DNA from: Arthrobacter sp. Leaf141
GTDB taxonomy: Bacteria > Actinomycetota > Actinomycetes > Actinomycetales > Micrococcaceae
Direction: 5' to 3'
DNA length: 64,000 bases
Assembly: GCF_001424565.1 (NCBI RefSeq)
Contig: NZ_LMOL01000019.1
Coordinates: forward strand, 14,925 to 78,924
Shown here: one piece after another, positions 42,246-51,145 of the stretch
How positions within the stretch are numbered: the first letter of the stretch is position 1
Layout: each line of letters opens with the position of its first letter
The notes under the pieces: model-generated
What the model was told of the DNA's origin: nothing
Database searches by the model: none
The model's input: the letters and a program-made list of their open reading frames with translations, nothing else
Translations under genes and position numbers: made by a program

Positions 42246-43148
42246 TCAGGAAGCCCGGGCCAACTGGCGGATGGGGATCCAGCGGGATGCCAACCGCCGG
42301 TAGGCGGCTGCGGCGCCGGTCATGTCGCCTTCCGCCAGGCATTCGATGCCAAGCCGGATATCCATGGGCGAATCGTCCGGGTACACCTTGTCCGCTACGG
42401 CTCCGTAGTCCAGTTCCACCATGGACCCCACGTGGAACAGCTCCAGCCATTCGGTCAGCTGCGCCAGGTCATCCAGCATGTCCAGGTCCGGGGCCGCCAG
42501 CGTCAGGTTGGCCACCGCGTACCGGGCGCGTTCCAGCGCCTCCGTAATGGGCGCCCAGACCCGCACCGTCAGGATCCGCCCGGCAGATTCCACCACATCC
42601 TTGTGGTCAGACTCCGAAAACAGCGAAAACCAGCTGAACGGGATGCCCCACGTGGACGCCCGGGTATGGACCCGGATGGACCCGTCCCTGGCCTTCACCT
42701 GGTCGATGCGCTCCTGGTGCCGGTCGCGCTGCTGCTCGGGAATCAGCAGTTCGGCGAGCGGCCCATGGATGCCTTCCATCAATGCGTTGGCCGCAAGGCC
42801 CGCCCGCAGGACCAGCTGGCTGGGGCAGTACAGCAGCGCCGGGCCGGCGGCGTCTTCCGGAGCGGCGGCCGCACCCGACGGTTCACCGGTCCGGGGCGCG
42901 GCGGGCGCCGTCGTCACCCGGACGGTGTCAGTCCTGCCCGTAGGGAAAGGATCCCCGCCGGTCCGCGTGATGCGGCCCAGGGAAGCCAGCAGTTCGGCGT
43001 TTTCGACGGCGGCTCGCGAGGCGGTGCGCGCCCCGGCCGACTGGATGGCCGGGCGTTGTTCCGGCGGGAACGCGGACAGGGGCTCGTAGACCCGCAGGGT
43101 GGAGGAAAAGGGCAGCCCGGCTTGGCCCCGGTAGAGATTTCCGGTCAC
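42246..43148 (-). CDS. Conserved hypothetical protein (300 aa)
   Basis: A 300-residue protein without recognisable motif. GTG start at 43148, 5 nt behind GGAGG; the frame upstream is antisense of the exonuclease gene. Residues 1-75 are a low-complexity lead. Then come KVQ-free helical parts: PSQLVLRAGLAANALMEGIHGP, RIDQVKARDGSIRVHTRAST and a C-terminal part with LAQLTEWLELFHVGSMVELDYG. No signal peptide. The opening residues VTGNLYRGQAGLPFSSTLRV could be a surface or structural domain. It lies 34 nt after the exonuclease gene and shares its strand. Confidence 0.65.
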   Translation of the reverse strand: MTGNLYRGQAGLPFSSTLRVYEPLSAFPPEQRPAIQSAGARTASRAAVENAELLASLGRITRTGGDPFPTGRTDTVRVTTAPAAPRTGEPSGAAAAPEDAAGPALLYCPSQLVLRAGLAANALMEGIHGPLAELLIPEQQRDRHQERIDQVKARDGSIRVHTRASTWGIPFSWFSLFSESDHKDVVESAGRILTVRVWAPITEALERARYAVANLTLAAPDLDMLDDLAQLTEWLELFHVGSMVELDYGAVADKVYPDDSPMDIRLGIECLAEGDMTGAAAAYRRLASRWIPIRQLARAS

Positions 43149-43182
43149 AGTGGCCTCCTGCGGCGGCTCCGGGGCTGGCTCA

Positions 43183-43989
43183 TCAGTCCGCCAGGTCCAC
43201 CAGGACGGGCGCGTGGTCCGAAGCGCCCTTGCCCTTGCGCTCCTCGCGGTCGATCGCCGCTCCGGTGACGCGGGAGGCCAAGGCGGGGGAGGCGAGGACA
43301 AAGTCGATGCGCATGCCTTCCTTCTTGGGGAAGCGGAGCTGGGTGTAATCCCAGTACGTGTACACGCCAGGGCCCGGGGTATAGGGCCGCACCACGTCCG
43401 TGAAGCCGGCGGTTTCAAAGGCGTGGAAGGCTTCCCGCTCCGGGGGGCTGACATGCGTGAAGTTGTTGTTGACGAACAGGTCGATGTCCCAGACATCGTC
43501 GTCGAACGGGGCGATGTTCCAGTCGCCCATCAGCGCCACCTGGGCCTGCGGATCCTGGTCAACGAGGTCCTGGGCGTGGGTTTTGAGGCTTTCGAGCCAC
43601 TTGAGTTTGTACGGCATGTGCTCGTCGTCCAGGGACCGGCCGTTGGGGACGTAGAGGCTCCAGATCCTGACGCCGCCGCAGGTGGCGGCGATGGCGCGGG
43701 CCTCCTGGACGGGGTCCTTGCCGGCTTTGCCGAACGCGGGCTGGTCCAGGAAGGTCCGCTCCACGTCGGCCAGGCCCACCCGGGAAGCAATGGCCACGCC
43801 GTTCCACTGGCTGAGCCCGAAGTGGGCCACCTCGTAGCCCATCCGCTCAAACAGCTCCCAGGGAAAGTTTTCGTCCTTGCACTTGGTCTCCTGGATGGCC
43901 AGGACATCGCAGTCGCTGCGCTGGAGCCAGGCTTCAACACGGTCGGCACGGGCACGGAGCGAATTTACATTCCAGGTAGCGATCTTCAC
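43183..43989 (-). CDS. xth: Exodeoxyribonuclease III
   Basis: A 268-residue AP endonuclease/3'-exonuclease for base-excision repair. Motifs: KIATWNVNSLRARADRVEAWL, LAIQETKCKDENFP (metal Glu), LMGDWNIAP, and the catalytic GASDHAPVLVDL. GTG start at 43989; a minus-strand TAAGTT ends 6 nt before it, so a leaderless message is likely. Confidence 0.94.
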   Translation of the reverse strand: MKIATWNVNSLRARADRVEAWLQRSDCDVLAIQETKCKDENFPWELFERMGYEVAHFGLSQWNGVAIASRVGLADVERTFLDQPAFGKAGKDPVQEARAIAATCGGVRIWSLYVPNGRSLDDEHMPYKLKWLESLKTHAQDLVDQDPQAQVALMGDWNIAPFDDDVWDIDLFVNNNFTHVSPPEREAFHAFETAGFTDVVRPYTPGPGVYTYWDYTQLRFPKKEGMRIDFVLASPALASRVTGAAIDREERKGKGASDHAPVLVDLAD

Positions 43990-44214
43990 ACCCCTAACTT
44001 ACCTTGGCGGTGCGGAGGCCGGTATTGACCCGCCGTCCCGTCCGCGCCGGCCTGCCGCGGCGGATGGTTGCGCGGCGCCGGCGGCGGGTATATTCGCAAC
44101 CAGACATGACCTGGATCACCTGCTGCGCCTCGGCGGCCATGGTTCCCCGGCCCCGGAAGGCACCGGAGCCGGGCCAGTCCGGCGGTGCAGCGCCGCCACG
44201 TTGGAAGGAAACAG

Positions 44215-45357
44215 ATGACGGACAGCCCCAGCAGGACGGACCAAGGCGCAGTTCCGGCGGGTGCCGCGGCAGCCGCGGCGCAGCCCGAAGCGGCCGCAGA
44301 GGTGCTCTTCGAACGCCGGGGCTCCCTCGCGGTGGCAACGCTCAACCGGCCGCGGGCCGTCAACGCCCTCACGGCCGGCATGGTGGCGGAGCTCCTGGAA
44401 ACCCTCGCCGGATGGGCAACGGACGACGCCGTAGCCACGGTCCTGATCCAGGGCGCCGGTGGGCGCGGGCTCTGCGCCGGCGGGGACATCGTTGCGATCT
44501 ACGAGGACATGCTGCACGGCGGCAACCGGACAGCGGACTTCTGGCAAACGGAGTACCGGCTCAACGCCCTGATCGCAGCGTATCCCAAACCCTACGTGGC
44601 GCTGATGGACGGGCTGGTCCTGGGCGGCGGCGTGGGGATCTCCGCCCACGGGTCCGTCCGCGTGGTCACCGAGCGGACGCGCATGGGCATGCCGGAAACC
44701 ACCATCGGTTTTGTCCCGGACGTGGGCGGTACCCTGCTCCTGGCCCGTGCCCCCGGCGAAACAGGAACCCACGCAGGCCTGACCGGCGCCCACCTGGACG
44801 CGGCCGACGCCCTGTTCCTGGGCCTGGCCGACCACTTTGTCCCCTCAACCAGCCTGCCCGGGCTCGTGGCGGCGCTGGAACACGAACCCGCGGCAGCCGC
44901 CGTCGGACGCTTCACGACGGAGGCGCCGCCCTCGGTGCTGGCCGGGCAGCGCGGCTGGATCGATACCTGCTATGCCGGAACGGATGCGGTGGAGATTGTC
45001 CGCAGCCTGCGCACTTACGCCAAGGACGGGGACGGGGACGCGGCTGCCGCGGCGGATGCCATCGAGTCCAAGTCGCCCACCGCGGTCGCCGTCACCCTGG
45101 CCGCCCTGCGGCGGGCCCGCGGCCTGGACCTGGCGGAAACCCTGGCCCAGGAATACCGGGTAGGCCTGCGTTTCCTGACGGCACCTGACTTCCGCGAGGG
45201 CATCCGGGCCCAGGTGGTGGACAAGGACCGGAACGCGCAATGGAAGCCGTCCACCCTGGCAGAGGTCCACCCGGACCGGGTGGACCGGTTCTTCGCGCCC
45301 CTGCCGGGGGCGGAACTGGACCTGCAGCCGGTCCCGTCAGACCGCAGGAGAGCCTGA
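44215..45357 (+). CDS. 3-hydroxyisobutyryl-CoA hydrolase
   Basis: A 380-residue crotonase-fold protein of the HIBCH type. It has LFERRGSLAVATLNRPRAVN, oxyanion loop GAGGRGLCAGGDIVAIYEDM, and LGGGVGISAHGSVRVV with MPETTIGFVPDVGGTLLLAR, matching 3-hydroxyisobutyryl-CoA hydrolase rather than a standard hydratase. It makes free 3-hydroxyisobutyrate in valine degradation. The start was taken at MTDSPS, behind AAGGAAAC. The next gene (dehydrogenase) starts 2 nt after its stop. Confidence 0.88.
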   Translation: MTDSPSRTDQGAVPAGAAAAAAQPEAAAEVLFERRGSLAVATLNRPRAVNALTAGMVAELLETLAGWATDDAVATVLIQGAGGRGLCAGGDIVAIYEDMLHGGNRTADFWQTEYRLNALIAAYPKPYVALMDGLVLGGGVGISAHGSVRVVTERTRMGMPETTIGFVPDVGGTLLLARAPGETGTHAGLTGAHLDAADALFLGLADHFVPSTSLPGLVAALEHEPAAAAVGRFTTEAPPSVLAGQRGWIDTCYAGTDAVEIVRSLRTYAKDGDGDAAAAADAIESKSPTAVAVTLAALRRARGLDLAETLAQEYRVGLRFLTAPDFREGIRAQVVDKDRNAQWKPSTLAEVHPDRVDRFFAPLPGAELDLQPVPSDRRRA

Positions 45358-45359
45358 TC

Positions 45360-46316
45360 ATGCCGGAATACCGCAGCATCGCCTTCCTGGGCCTGGGCCA
45401 CATGGGCACGCCCATGGCCGCCAACCTGGTTAAGGCCGGCCACCGGGTGGCCGGGTTCGATGTGGTGCCGGCCGCCCGCGACGCGGCCCGCGCGGCCGGG
45501 ATCCCCGTCAGCGGCAGCCCCCGCGAAGCCGTAGCCGGTGCGGACGTGGTGCTGACCATGTTCCCCAGCGGAGAGCACGTGCTGGCCGCCTACCAGGGCA
45601 TCGACGGGGAGCCGGGGCTGCTGGCCGCCGCAGCGCCGGGCACGGTCTTCCTGGACTGCTCCACCATCAACGTCGCGGAGGCCCGGGAAGCTGCAGCGCT
45701 GACCGGCGCGGCGGGCCACACCTTTGTGGACGCGCCGGTGTCCGGGGGCGTGGTGGGTGCCGGAGCCGGAACCCTGACCTTCATGGTGGGGGCCCCGGCT
45801 GCCGGCTTCGCGGACATCCTGCCGCTGCTGGAGGTCATGGGCAAGCGTGTGGTCCACTGCGGGGACCACGGCGCCGGGCAGGCCGCCAAGATCTGCAACA
45901 ACCTCATCCTGGGGGTGTCCATGATCGCCGTCAGTGAAGCGTTTGTGCTGGGGGAGGAGCTGGGCCTGAGCCACCAGGCCTTGTTCGATGTGGCATCCGC
46001 AGCCTCCGGGCAGTGCTGGGCCCTGACCACCAACTGTCCCGTCCCGGGGCCTGTCCCCGGCAGCCCAGCCAACCGGGACTACCTGCCCGGGTTCGCCGGA
46101 TCCCTCATGGCCAAGGACCTCAACCTGGCCGTCAACGCGCTCCGCAGCACCGGGGTGGCCGGCCGGCTGGGACCACTGGCGGCGGAAATCTACGATACGT
46201 TTACCGCAGAAGGCGGTGCCTCCCGGGACTTCTCCGCGATCATCACGGACATCCGTGCCCGCTCGGAGCAGGAGCGTGGCGCCGCACCGGCACACCACGA
46301 CGGGAGCCCTGAATGA
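45360..46316 (+). CDS. mmsB: 3-hydroxyisobutyrate dehydrogenase
   Basis: A 318-residue beta-hydroxyacid dehydrogenase. NAD-binding [19 protein letters not shown] at residues 9-27, substrate-site motif [21 protein letters not shown], and catalytic Lys in [16 protein letters not shown]. Oxidises 3-hydroxyisobutyrate to methylmalonate semialdehyde. It overlaps the enoyl-CoA hydratase gene by 4 nt. Confidence 0.93.
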   Translation: MPEYRSIAFLGLGHMGTPMAANLVKAGHRVAGFDVVPAARDAARAAGIPVSGSPREAVAGADVVLTMFPSGEHVLAAYQGIDGEPGLLAAAAPGTVFLDCSTINVAEAREAAALTGAAGHTFVDAPVSGGVVGAGAGTLTFMVGAPAAGFADILPLLEVMGKRVVHCGDHGAGQAAKICNNLILGVSMIAVSEAFVLGEELGLSHQALFDVASAASGQCWALTTNCPVPGPVPGSPANRDYLPGFAGSLMAKDLNLAVNALRSTGVAGRLGPLAAEIYDTFTAEGGASRDFSAIITDIRARSEQERGAAPAHHDGSPE

Positions 46317-47089
46317 GCGAATACAACAACATCCTGGTGGAACAGCGGGGCCGGGTTGGCTTGGTCACCCTCAACCGGCCGGAGGCGTTGAACGCCCTGG
46401 ACAAGGCCACCATGGATGAACTGGTGGCGGCGGTGTCAGCCATGGATGCGGACCCCGGTACCGGTGCCGTGGTGATCACCGGCTCCGGCAAGGCCTTCGC
46501 CGCCGGCGCCGATATCAAGGAAATGGCGTCCCAGGGCTACATGGACATGTACGCGGCTGACTGGTTCCGGGGCTGGGAGGACTTCACCCGGTTGCGGATT
46601 CCCACCATCGCCGCGGTGTCAGGCTTCGCCCTGGGCGGCGGCTGTGAGCTTGCCATGATGTGCGACCTGATCATTGCCGGCGACAACGCGAAGTTCGGCC
46701 AGCCGGAAATCAACCTGGGCGTGCTGCCCGGCATGGGCGGGTCCCAGCGGCTCACCCGGGCCGTGGGGAAGGCCAAAGCCATGGACCTGATCCTGACTGG
46801 AAGGTTCATCGACGCCGCGGAGGCTGACCGCTGCGGCCTGGTGTCCCGCGTGGTCCCGGCAGGCGACGTGCTGGCTGAAGCCCTCAAGACGGCCGACCTG
46901 ATAGCGGCCAAGTCCAAACCCGTCGCCATGGCCGCCAAGGAGGCCGTGAATGCCGCCTTCGAAACAGGCCTCGCCCAGGGTGTCCTGTTCGAGCGCCGGC
47001 TCTTCCACTCCCTGTTCGCCACGGAGGACCAGAAGGAGGGCATGGCGGCATTCACGGAGAAGCGGCAGCCGGAGTTCAGGCACCGGTAA
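46313..47089 (+). CDS. Enoyl-CoA hydratase
   Basis: A 258-residue crotonase. Motifs: [34 protein letters not shown] (oxyanion loop), [18 protein letters not shown] and [20 protein letters not shown] with both catalytic glutamates. It probably hydrates methacrylyl-CoA in valine breakdown given the neighbours. Its last 14 nt overlap the end of the convergent flavoprotein gene. Confidence 0.94.
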   Translation: MSEYNNILVEQRGRVGLVTLNRPEALNALDKATMDELVAAVSAMDADPGTGAVVITGSGKAFAAGADIKEMASQGYMDMYAADWFRGWEDFTRLRIPTIAAVSGFALGGGCELAMMCDLIIAGDNAKFGQPEINLGVLPGMGGSQRLTRAVGKAKAMDLILTGRFIDAAEADRCGLVSRVVPAGDVLAEALKTADLIAAKSKPVAMAAKEAVNAAFETGLAQGVLFERRLFHSLFATEDQKEGMAAFTEKRQPEFRHR

Positions 47090-48032
47090 GGGCCAAAGCC
47101 TCCCGGTACGCGCGGAGGTCGCCGTCCATTTCGTCGGCCATCAGGGAGTTGTTGATCACGACGGCGGTCCACGCAGCCGCCGCGGCTGACGCCATCACCT
47201 GCGCCTTGATGTCCGTCACGTTCCCGGCCGCCCAGACTCCGGGGACGGCTGTGGCGCCCTCAGCATCGGCCGGGAGGTAATCGCCGATCCCCATCGGATG
47301 CGGCTCCGCCACCAGGCCCAGCCCCGCAAACCCGTCAAGGCGGGCGTGGACCCTGGCGCCCACCACCAGGGCGTCCACCGCCACCTCCGGCCCGCCGGCC
47401 AGGACAACCCCCTTGAGCGCATCGTCCGCCACCCGCAGCGACTCCACCGGACCGGCCACCAGCTTGACGCCACGGGCGGCCAGCTGCTCCAGCTCCGCGT
47501 CCGTAGGGGTGACGGTGTCGTTGAGGAACAGTGTGACGTTGCTGCTCCACTGCCGGAACAGCAGGCTTTGGTGCACGGACCAGGGCCCGGCGCCCAGCAC
47601 TCCGATGACCCGGTCCCGGACTTCCCAGCCGTGGCAGAACGGGCAGTGCAGCACATCCTTGCCCCAGCGTTCGCGGAGCCCTTGGAGCTCCGGCAGTTCG
47701 TCCACCAGCCCTGTGGCAATCAGGAGCCGACGGCCGCGGAGCCGCTCGCCGCCGTCGAGCTCCACGTCGAAGCCCTGCTCCAGCCCACCGGCTGCGGACA
47801 CCACCGCGCCGCGGACAATCCGGGCGCCATAGTTTTCGGCTTCCGCCCGTCCGGCGGCCAGCAGCTCCGCGGGGCTGACGCCGTCGCGGGCCAGGAAGCC
47901 GTGCACTCCCGCAGCCGGAGCGTTGCGCGGCTCCCCGCTGTCCACCACCGCCACGGACCGCCGGGTGCGGCCCAGCATCTGCGCGGCGCTCAGGCCGGCG
48001 GCGCCCCCGCCCACAATCACAACGTCATACAT
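47076..48032 (-). CDS. Thioredoxin reductase-like NAD(P)/FAD oxidoreductase
   Basis: A 318-residue flavoprotein. FAD motif [17 protein letters not shown] at residues 4-20, CxxC pair Cys130/Cys133 in [15 protein letters not shown](P)-binding [18 protein letters not shown], and C-terminal [15 protein letters not shown]. It resembles thioredoxin reductase but lacks TrxR-type ATCDG context and may reduce a small disulfide or another acceptor. The start at MYDVV follows AAGAGAACCC; seven more codons (MTNQENP) are possible. It is divergent from an XRE-cupin regulator, its likely regulator. Confidence 0.85.
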   Translation of the reverse strand: MYDVVIVGGGAAGLSAAQMLGRTRRSVAVVDSGEPRNAPAAGVHGFLARDGVSPAELLAAGRAEAENYGARIVRGAVVSAAGGLEQGFDVELDGGERLRGRRLLIATGLVDELPELQGLRERWGKDVLHCPFCHGWEVRDRVIGVLGAGPWSVHQSLLFRQWSSNVTLFLNDTVTPTDAELEQLAARGVKLVAGPVESLRVADDALKGVVLAGGPEVAVDALVVGARVHARLDGFAGLGLVAEPHPMGIGDYLPADAEGATAVPGVWAAGNVTDIKAQVMASAAAAAWTAVVINNSLMADEMDGDLRAYREALALTGA

Positions 48033-48081
48033 TGGGTTCTCTTGATTCGTCATGTTCCAAGGCTCCCGTCGCCCGGGCCGT

Positions 48082-48110
48082 TATGGCAAGCTTCGTTGCT
48101 GGTATGGCAA
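48082..48110. promoter_or_regulatory. Direct-repeat operator candidate
   Basis: TATGGCAA occurs at 48082-48089 and 48103-48110, 21 bp apart (two helical turns). Between them GCAAGCTTCGTTGC (48086-48099) forms a small dyad. It lies in the divergent promoter of the flavoprotein and the XRE-cupin gene, just before the latter's start. Confidence 0.55.
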
Positions 48111-48119
48111 AATAGGCCC

Positions 48120-48725
48120 ATGGGAGAGAACACGGAAGAGAGCCTCGATGATGTCCTGGCCGCGGTGGGCCCCCGGCTCAAGGCCCTGCGGCTCAGCCGC
48201 GACGTCACGCTGGCCGCGCTCGCCGACATTACGGGGATCTCCGTCAGCACCCTTTCCCGGCTGGAATCCGGCCAGCGCCGGCCCAACCTTGAGCTGTTGC
48301 TGCCGCTGGCCAAGGCGCACCAGGTTCCACTGGACGAACTGGTGGGCGCCCCGGCGACGGGCGACCCGCGCGTGCACCTGCGGCCCATCGAGGCGTACGG
48401 CATGACCATCATTCCGCTGACCCGGAAGCCCGGCGGCATCCAGGCCTACAAACACATTCTTCCCGCAGGCCCGATGCTGGCGCCCACCCCGCAGGTCCAC
48501 GAGGGCTACGAGTGGCTGTACGTCCTCAACGGCAGGCTCCGGATGGTGCTGGGTGCACGCGACCTGGTGCTGGGGCCGGGCGAAGCCGTGGAGTTCGACA
48601 CCCGGGTGCCGCACTGGTTCGGCCGGGCGGACGGCCGCGCGGTGGAATTCCTGAGCCTCTTCGGTACCCAGGGGGAACGCATCCACATCCGGGCCAAGCC
48701 TGCCAGCAAACAGCCAGCCACGTGA
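48120..48725 (+). CDS. XRE-type regulator with C-terminal cupin domain
   Basis: A 201-residue protein. Helix-turn-helix: LAALADITGISVSTLSRLESG (about 33-53). Cupin domain in the second half with PQVHEGYEWLYVLNGRLRMVLG and PGEAVEFDTRVPHWFG, holding possible metal His residues. Such proteins sense small ligands and often control an adjacent oxidoreductase. It is divergent from the flavoprotein gene at 47076. Confidence 0.88.
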   Translation: MGENTEESLDDVLAAVGPRLKALRLSRDVTLAALADITGISVSTLSRLESGQRRPNLELLLPLAKAHQVPLDELVGAPATGDPRVHLRPIEAYGMTIIPLTRKPGGIQAYKHILPAGPMLAPTPQVHEGYEWLYVLNGRLRMVLGARDLVLGPGEAVEFDTRVPHWFGRADGRAVEFLSLFGTQGERIHIRAKPASKQPAT

Positions 48726-48786
48726 GGTAGAAAGGAGCAGGCGCGCATCGCGCCCCAGCCGCAGACCCAGGGGGAGCTCTTTTAGA

Positions 48787-49440
48787 ATGTGGGCAGCAGC
48801 AGCCGTAGGATCCAGCGCCACTGACGGCCTCACCGGGATTGTGGGCGTCGCTGCCCGGGCCATCGAGAGCCTCGGGGAATGGGGTGTTGGCGCGTTCACC
48901 CTCGCCGAGACGGTGGTTCCACCCATCCCCAGCGAAGTGATCCTTCCCCTGGCCGGCTTCCTCGCCAAGCAGGGTTCGCTGAACCTGCTGCTGGTTTTCC
49001 TCACCAGCACCCTGGGCGCCTACCTCGGGGCGCTCCTGCTGTACTGGCTGGGCGCCAAGCTGGGGCTGGAACGGTCAATCCGGGGGCTGTCCCGGCTGCC
49101 GCTGGTGGACCGCGAAGACTTCGAACACGCCGCCGGCTGGTTCCGCCGCCACGGCCGGTCCTCCATCTTTTTTGGCAGGCTCCTCCCCGGCGTGCGGAGC
49201 CTCATCTCGCTGCCGGCAGGAGCCGCCGCGATGCCGCTGGGCACCTTCAGCCTGTTCACCCTGGCCGGCAGCGGCCTGTGGAACGGGGCCCTGATCGGAC
49301 TGGGCTACCTGTTGGGAACCCAGTACCACCTCATTGAGCAATACTCGAAGTTCCTCAACTACGCTGTCTACGCCGCCATCGCCGTGGCGCTGGCACTGCT
49401 GATCATTCGGCGGGTCAGGCGCGCCCGGGCGAAAAGCTGA
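48787..49440 (+). CDS. DedA family membrane protein
   Basis: A 217-residue DedA/SNARE-associated protein with several membrane segments. Motifs are LAETVVPPIPSEVILPLAGFLA, and FGRLLPGVRSLISLPAGAAAMP (the F/Y-x-x-R and G-x-x-x-[VL]PG patterns). Such proteins act in lipid scrambling and membrane homeostasis. Start ATG follows GGGGGAG. Confidence 0.9.
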   Translation: MWAAAAVGSSATDGLTGIVGVAARAIESLGEWGVGAFTLAETVVPPIPSEVILPLAGFLAKQGSLNLLLVFLTSTLGAYLGALLLYWLGAKLGLERSIRGLSRLPLVDREDFEHAAGWFRRHGRSSIFFGRLLPGVRSLISLPAGAAAMPLGTFSLFTLAGSGLWNGALIGLGYLLGTQYHLIEQYSKFLNYAVYAAIAVALALLIIRRVRRARAKS

Positions 49441-49493
49441 CAGGCGCCGCGAGATCAACTCTCTCCTGGTGGGCCGGGCCGGGCCGTGACCGG

Positions 49494-50300
49494 CTACTCG
49501 GCCTTTCCCTGACCGGACCCTGCCCCGGGCAGGTGCGCCCCGGCGTAGATCCGCAGCGCATCCCGGACGAAGGCGGCGCCTGCAGTGCCGCCGTAGTTCG
49601 CAGCAAAGCGCGGATCCGCCACGTACATGTCCGCCAGTCCCAGCACGTAGCCGCGGGTATCGCCGCCGTCGTCCGACGCCGGTGTGCCCGGGATCGACGT
49701 CAGCCAGGCCACGTGCCGCCGGGCCAGGTCCTGCGCACCGGCGCTGCCCGGGTCCACTCCGCCGGTTGCCGCGGCAATCCAATCCCTGCCGAGGCCGGCG
49801 ACCCTGGCTTTCCAGACCTGCTGTTCAGCCGGGCCCATGCCCCGCCACCAGGCGTCACTGCGGGCATAGGTGTCCTTGCCCCAGCGCTCCTCCACCTCGT
49901 CCTTGTACTGCGTATGGTCAAAGCCGTCGAACATTTCTTCCGCCACCGGGTCGCCTCCTGTTGATACTGTCCTGATCGTTTTACTGACGGATGCCATCTG
50001 CCGGGCCAACCGCTCCTGCTCCTGGCCCAGCCACTCCAGGTGCCGGCCCAAGGCCGTCACGGTGTCCGTCTGGTTCCGGAAGACCTCCGCGATGGCAGGC
50101 AACCCCAGCCCCAGTTCGCGCAGCAGAAGGATCCGCTGCAGCGCAAGGAGAGCGTCGCCGTCGTAATAGCGGTACCCGTTGCTGCCCACCCTGCTGGGTT
50201 TCAGCAGCCCCACATCGTCGTAGTGGCGAAGGGTGCGGCTGGTGGTGCCGGCCAGTTTTGCGATGTCCTGGATGGGCCAGTCCCGCCGGAGTGCTTCCAT
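49494..50300 (-). CDS. MerR family regulator with TipAS antibiotic-recognition domain
   Basis: A 268-residue TipA-like regulator. MerR HTH: IQDIAKLAGTTSRTLRHYDDVG (residues 10-31), then the coiled helix GLGLPAIAEVFRNQ; the C-terminal TipAS part has YKDEVEERWGKDTYARSDAWWR and ADMYVADPRFAANYGG, as in S. lividans TipAL, which binds thiopeptides. It may sense an antibiotic or other drug-like ligand. Its promoter carries the MerR-type 19-bp spacer, with the palindrome in it, and it appears leaderless, so it should autoregulate. Confidence 0.93.
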   Translation of the reverse strand: MEALRRDWPIQDIAKLAGTTSRTLRHYDDVGLLKPSRVGSNGYRYYDGDALLALQRILLLRELGLGLPAIAEVFRNQTDTVTALGRHLEWLGQEQERLARQMASVSKTIRTVSTGGDPVAEEMFDGFDHTQYKDEVEERWGKDTYARSDAWWRGMGPAEQQVWKARVAGLGRDWIAAATGGVDPGSAGAQDLARRHVAWLTSIPGTPASDDGGDTRGYVLGLADMYVADPRFAANYGGTAGAAFVRDALRIYAGAHLPGAGSGQGKAE

Positions 50301-50306
50301 GCTCTG

Positions 50307-50337
50307 AGCGTACGGGTTGACGCTGCGTCAACGTCAA
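50307..50337 (-). promoter_or_regulatory. MerR-type autoregulated promoter with 19-bp spacer
   Basis: On the minus strand, -35 TTGACG (50332-50337) and -10 TACGCT (50307-50312) are separated by 19 nt. The spacer contains the perfect dyad GTTGACG-CTG-CGTCAAC (50316-50332). Overlong spacers with a central dyad are the hallmark of MerR control. The -10 ends 6 nt before the start codon at 50300. Confidence 0.82.
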
Positions 50338-50368
50338 GAACTCTTTTTCCGGAAGTTCCCGCAGGCGC

Positions 50369-50689
50369 TCAGCGCCGGTGCCTGCGGCGTGCCTGGCGGG
50401 CCAGCCGGGTGAAGGAAAAAACGAAAACTGCCTCAATCAGGACCATCAGCCCGGCCGGCAGCCACTGGCCCATGGCGACGAAGAAGATGAAGCCCGTAAG
50501 CACCAGCGCGGTACCCAGCGCCAGCGTGTAAATGGCGAAGCCCAGCGCCACCCTGCCGCTGCGGACGCCCGTCCGGAAACCGAAGCCGTGGGGTTCGCCG
50601 CCGGGCTGGCCGGGCACACGGTCGGGAACGGCAGGCCCCAGCCTGTCGAACTCCTCCCACGGGTCCCTTTCCGGGTCCTGTCCGGTCAT
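50369..50689 (-). CDS. Small hypothetical membrane protein
   Basis: A 106-residue protein starting MTGQDPERDPWEEFDRLG. Two hydrophobic segments (VALGFAIYTLALGTALVLTG and LPAGLMVLIEAVFVFSFT) near the C-terminus, with a basic end (ARQARRRHRR). No known motif. The longer frame adds 14 residues not supported by a ribosome site. Confidence 0.7.
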   Translation of the reverse strand: MTGQDPERDPWEEFDRLGPAVPDRVPGQPGGEPHGFGFRTGVRSGRVALGFAIYTLALGTALVLTGFIFFVAMGQWLPAGLMVLIEAVFVFSFTRLARQARRRHRR

Positions 50690-50731
50690 GCTCCGATTAT
50701 TGCAAACCGGGGCTGGTGGTGTGCCGGGCAC

Positions 50732-50770
50732 AAAAAAGCGGCCCCGCCAACGTGATGTTGACGGAGCCGC
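50732..50770 (-). terminator. Terminator of the cold-shock gene
   Basis: On the minus strand GCGGCTCCG pairs with CGGGGCCGC around a 15-nt loop and is followed by six T residues. Confidence 0.78.
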
Positions 50771-50811
50771 CTGACGGGCGTGCCCCGGCCGGAGCCGGGA
50801 GTACCTAAGTC

Positions 50812-51015
50812 TTAGAGCGGGCGGATGTTCTCTGCCTGCGGGCCCTTGGGGCCCTGGGTCACATCGAATTCGACCTTCTGGTTTTCGTCCAGTGAGCGGT
50901 AACCGCTGCTGGCGATTGCCGAGTAGTGTGCGAAAACGTCAGCGGACCCGTCATCGGGGGCAATGAAGCCAAAACCCTTTTCGGCGTTGAACCATTTAAC
51001 TGTGCCTGTTGCCAT
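50812..51015 (-). CDS. Cold-shock protein, CspA family
   Basis: A 67-residue cold-shock domain protein with RNP1-type KGFGFI and RNP2-like DVFAHYSAI. It binds single-stranded RNA or DNA and melts RNA secondary structure. Start MATGTVKWF is canonical. The 130-nt region upstream to the SenR-like gene may hold a long cold-shock leader. Confidence 0.96.
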   Translation of the reverse strand: MATGTVKWFNAEKGFGFIAPDDGSADVFAHYSAIASSGYRSLDENQKVEFDVTQGPKGPQAENIRPL

Positions 51016-51145
51016 GGCTGCATTCCTTCATGTGACTCTGATTCTCTCTCCGGGTATCAACCCGAAGTGTGCGGAGAACGTCCCCCGCCATCCCAACGTA
51101 CGGGGCGGAAGGCCTGCGTGCAAGGGTTTGACGTGTTTGGCGTCG

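Noticed and set aside
42246..43496. 416-residue form of the hypothetical protein
   Set aside because: The first 116 residues are a shadow of the exonuclease gene; a GTG with GGAGG at 43148 gives a good start.
50316..50332. Consideration of the GTTGACG/CGTCAAC dyad as a terminator
   Set aside because: It is inside a promoter spacer, short, and lacks a T-run; MerR operator is the better reading.
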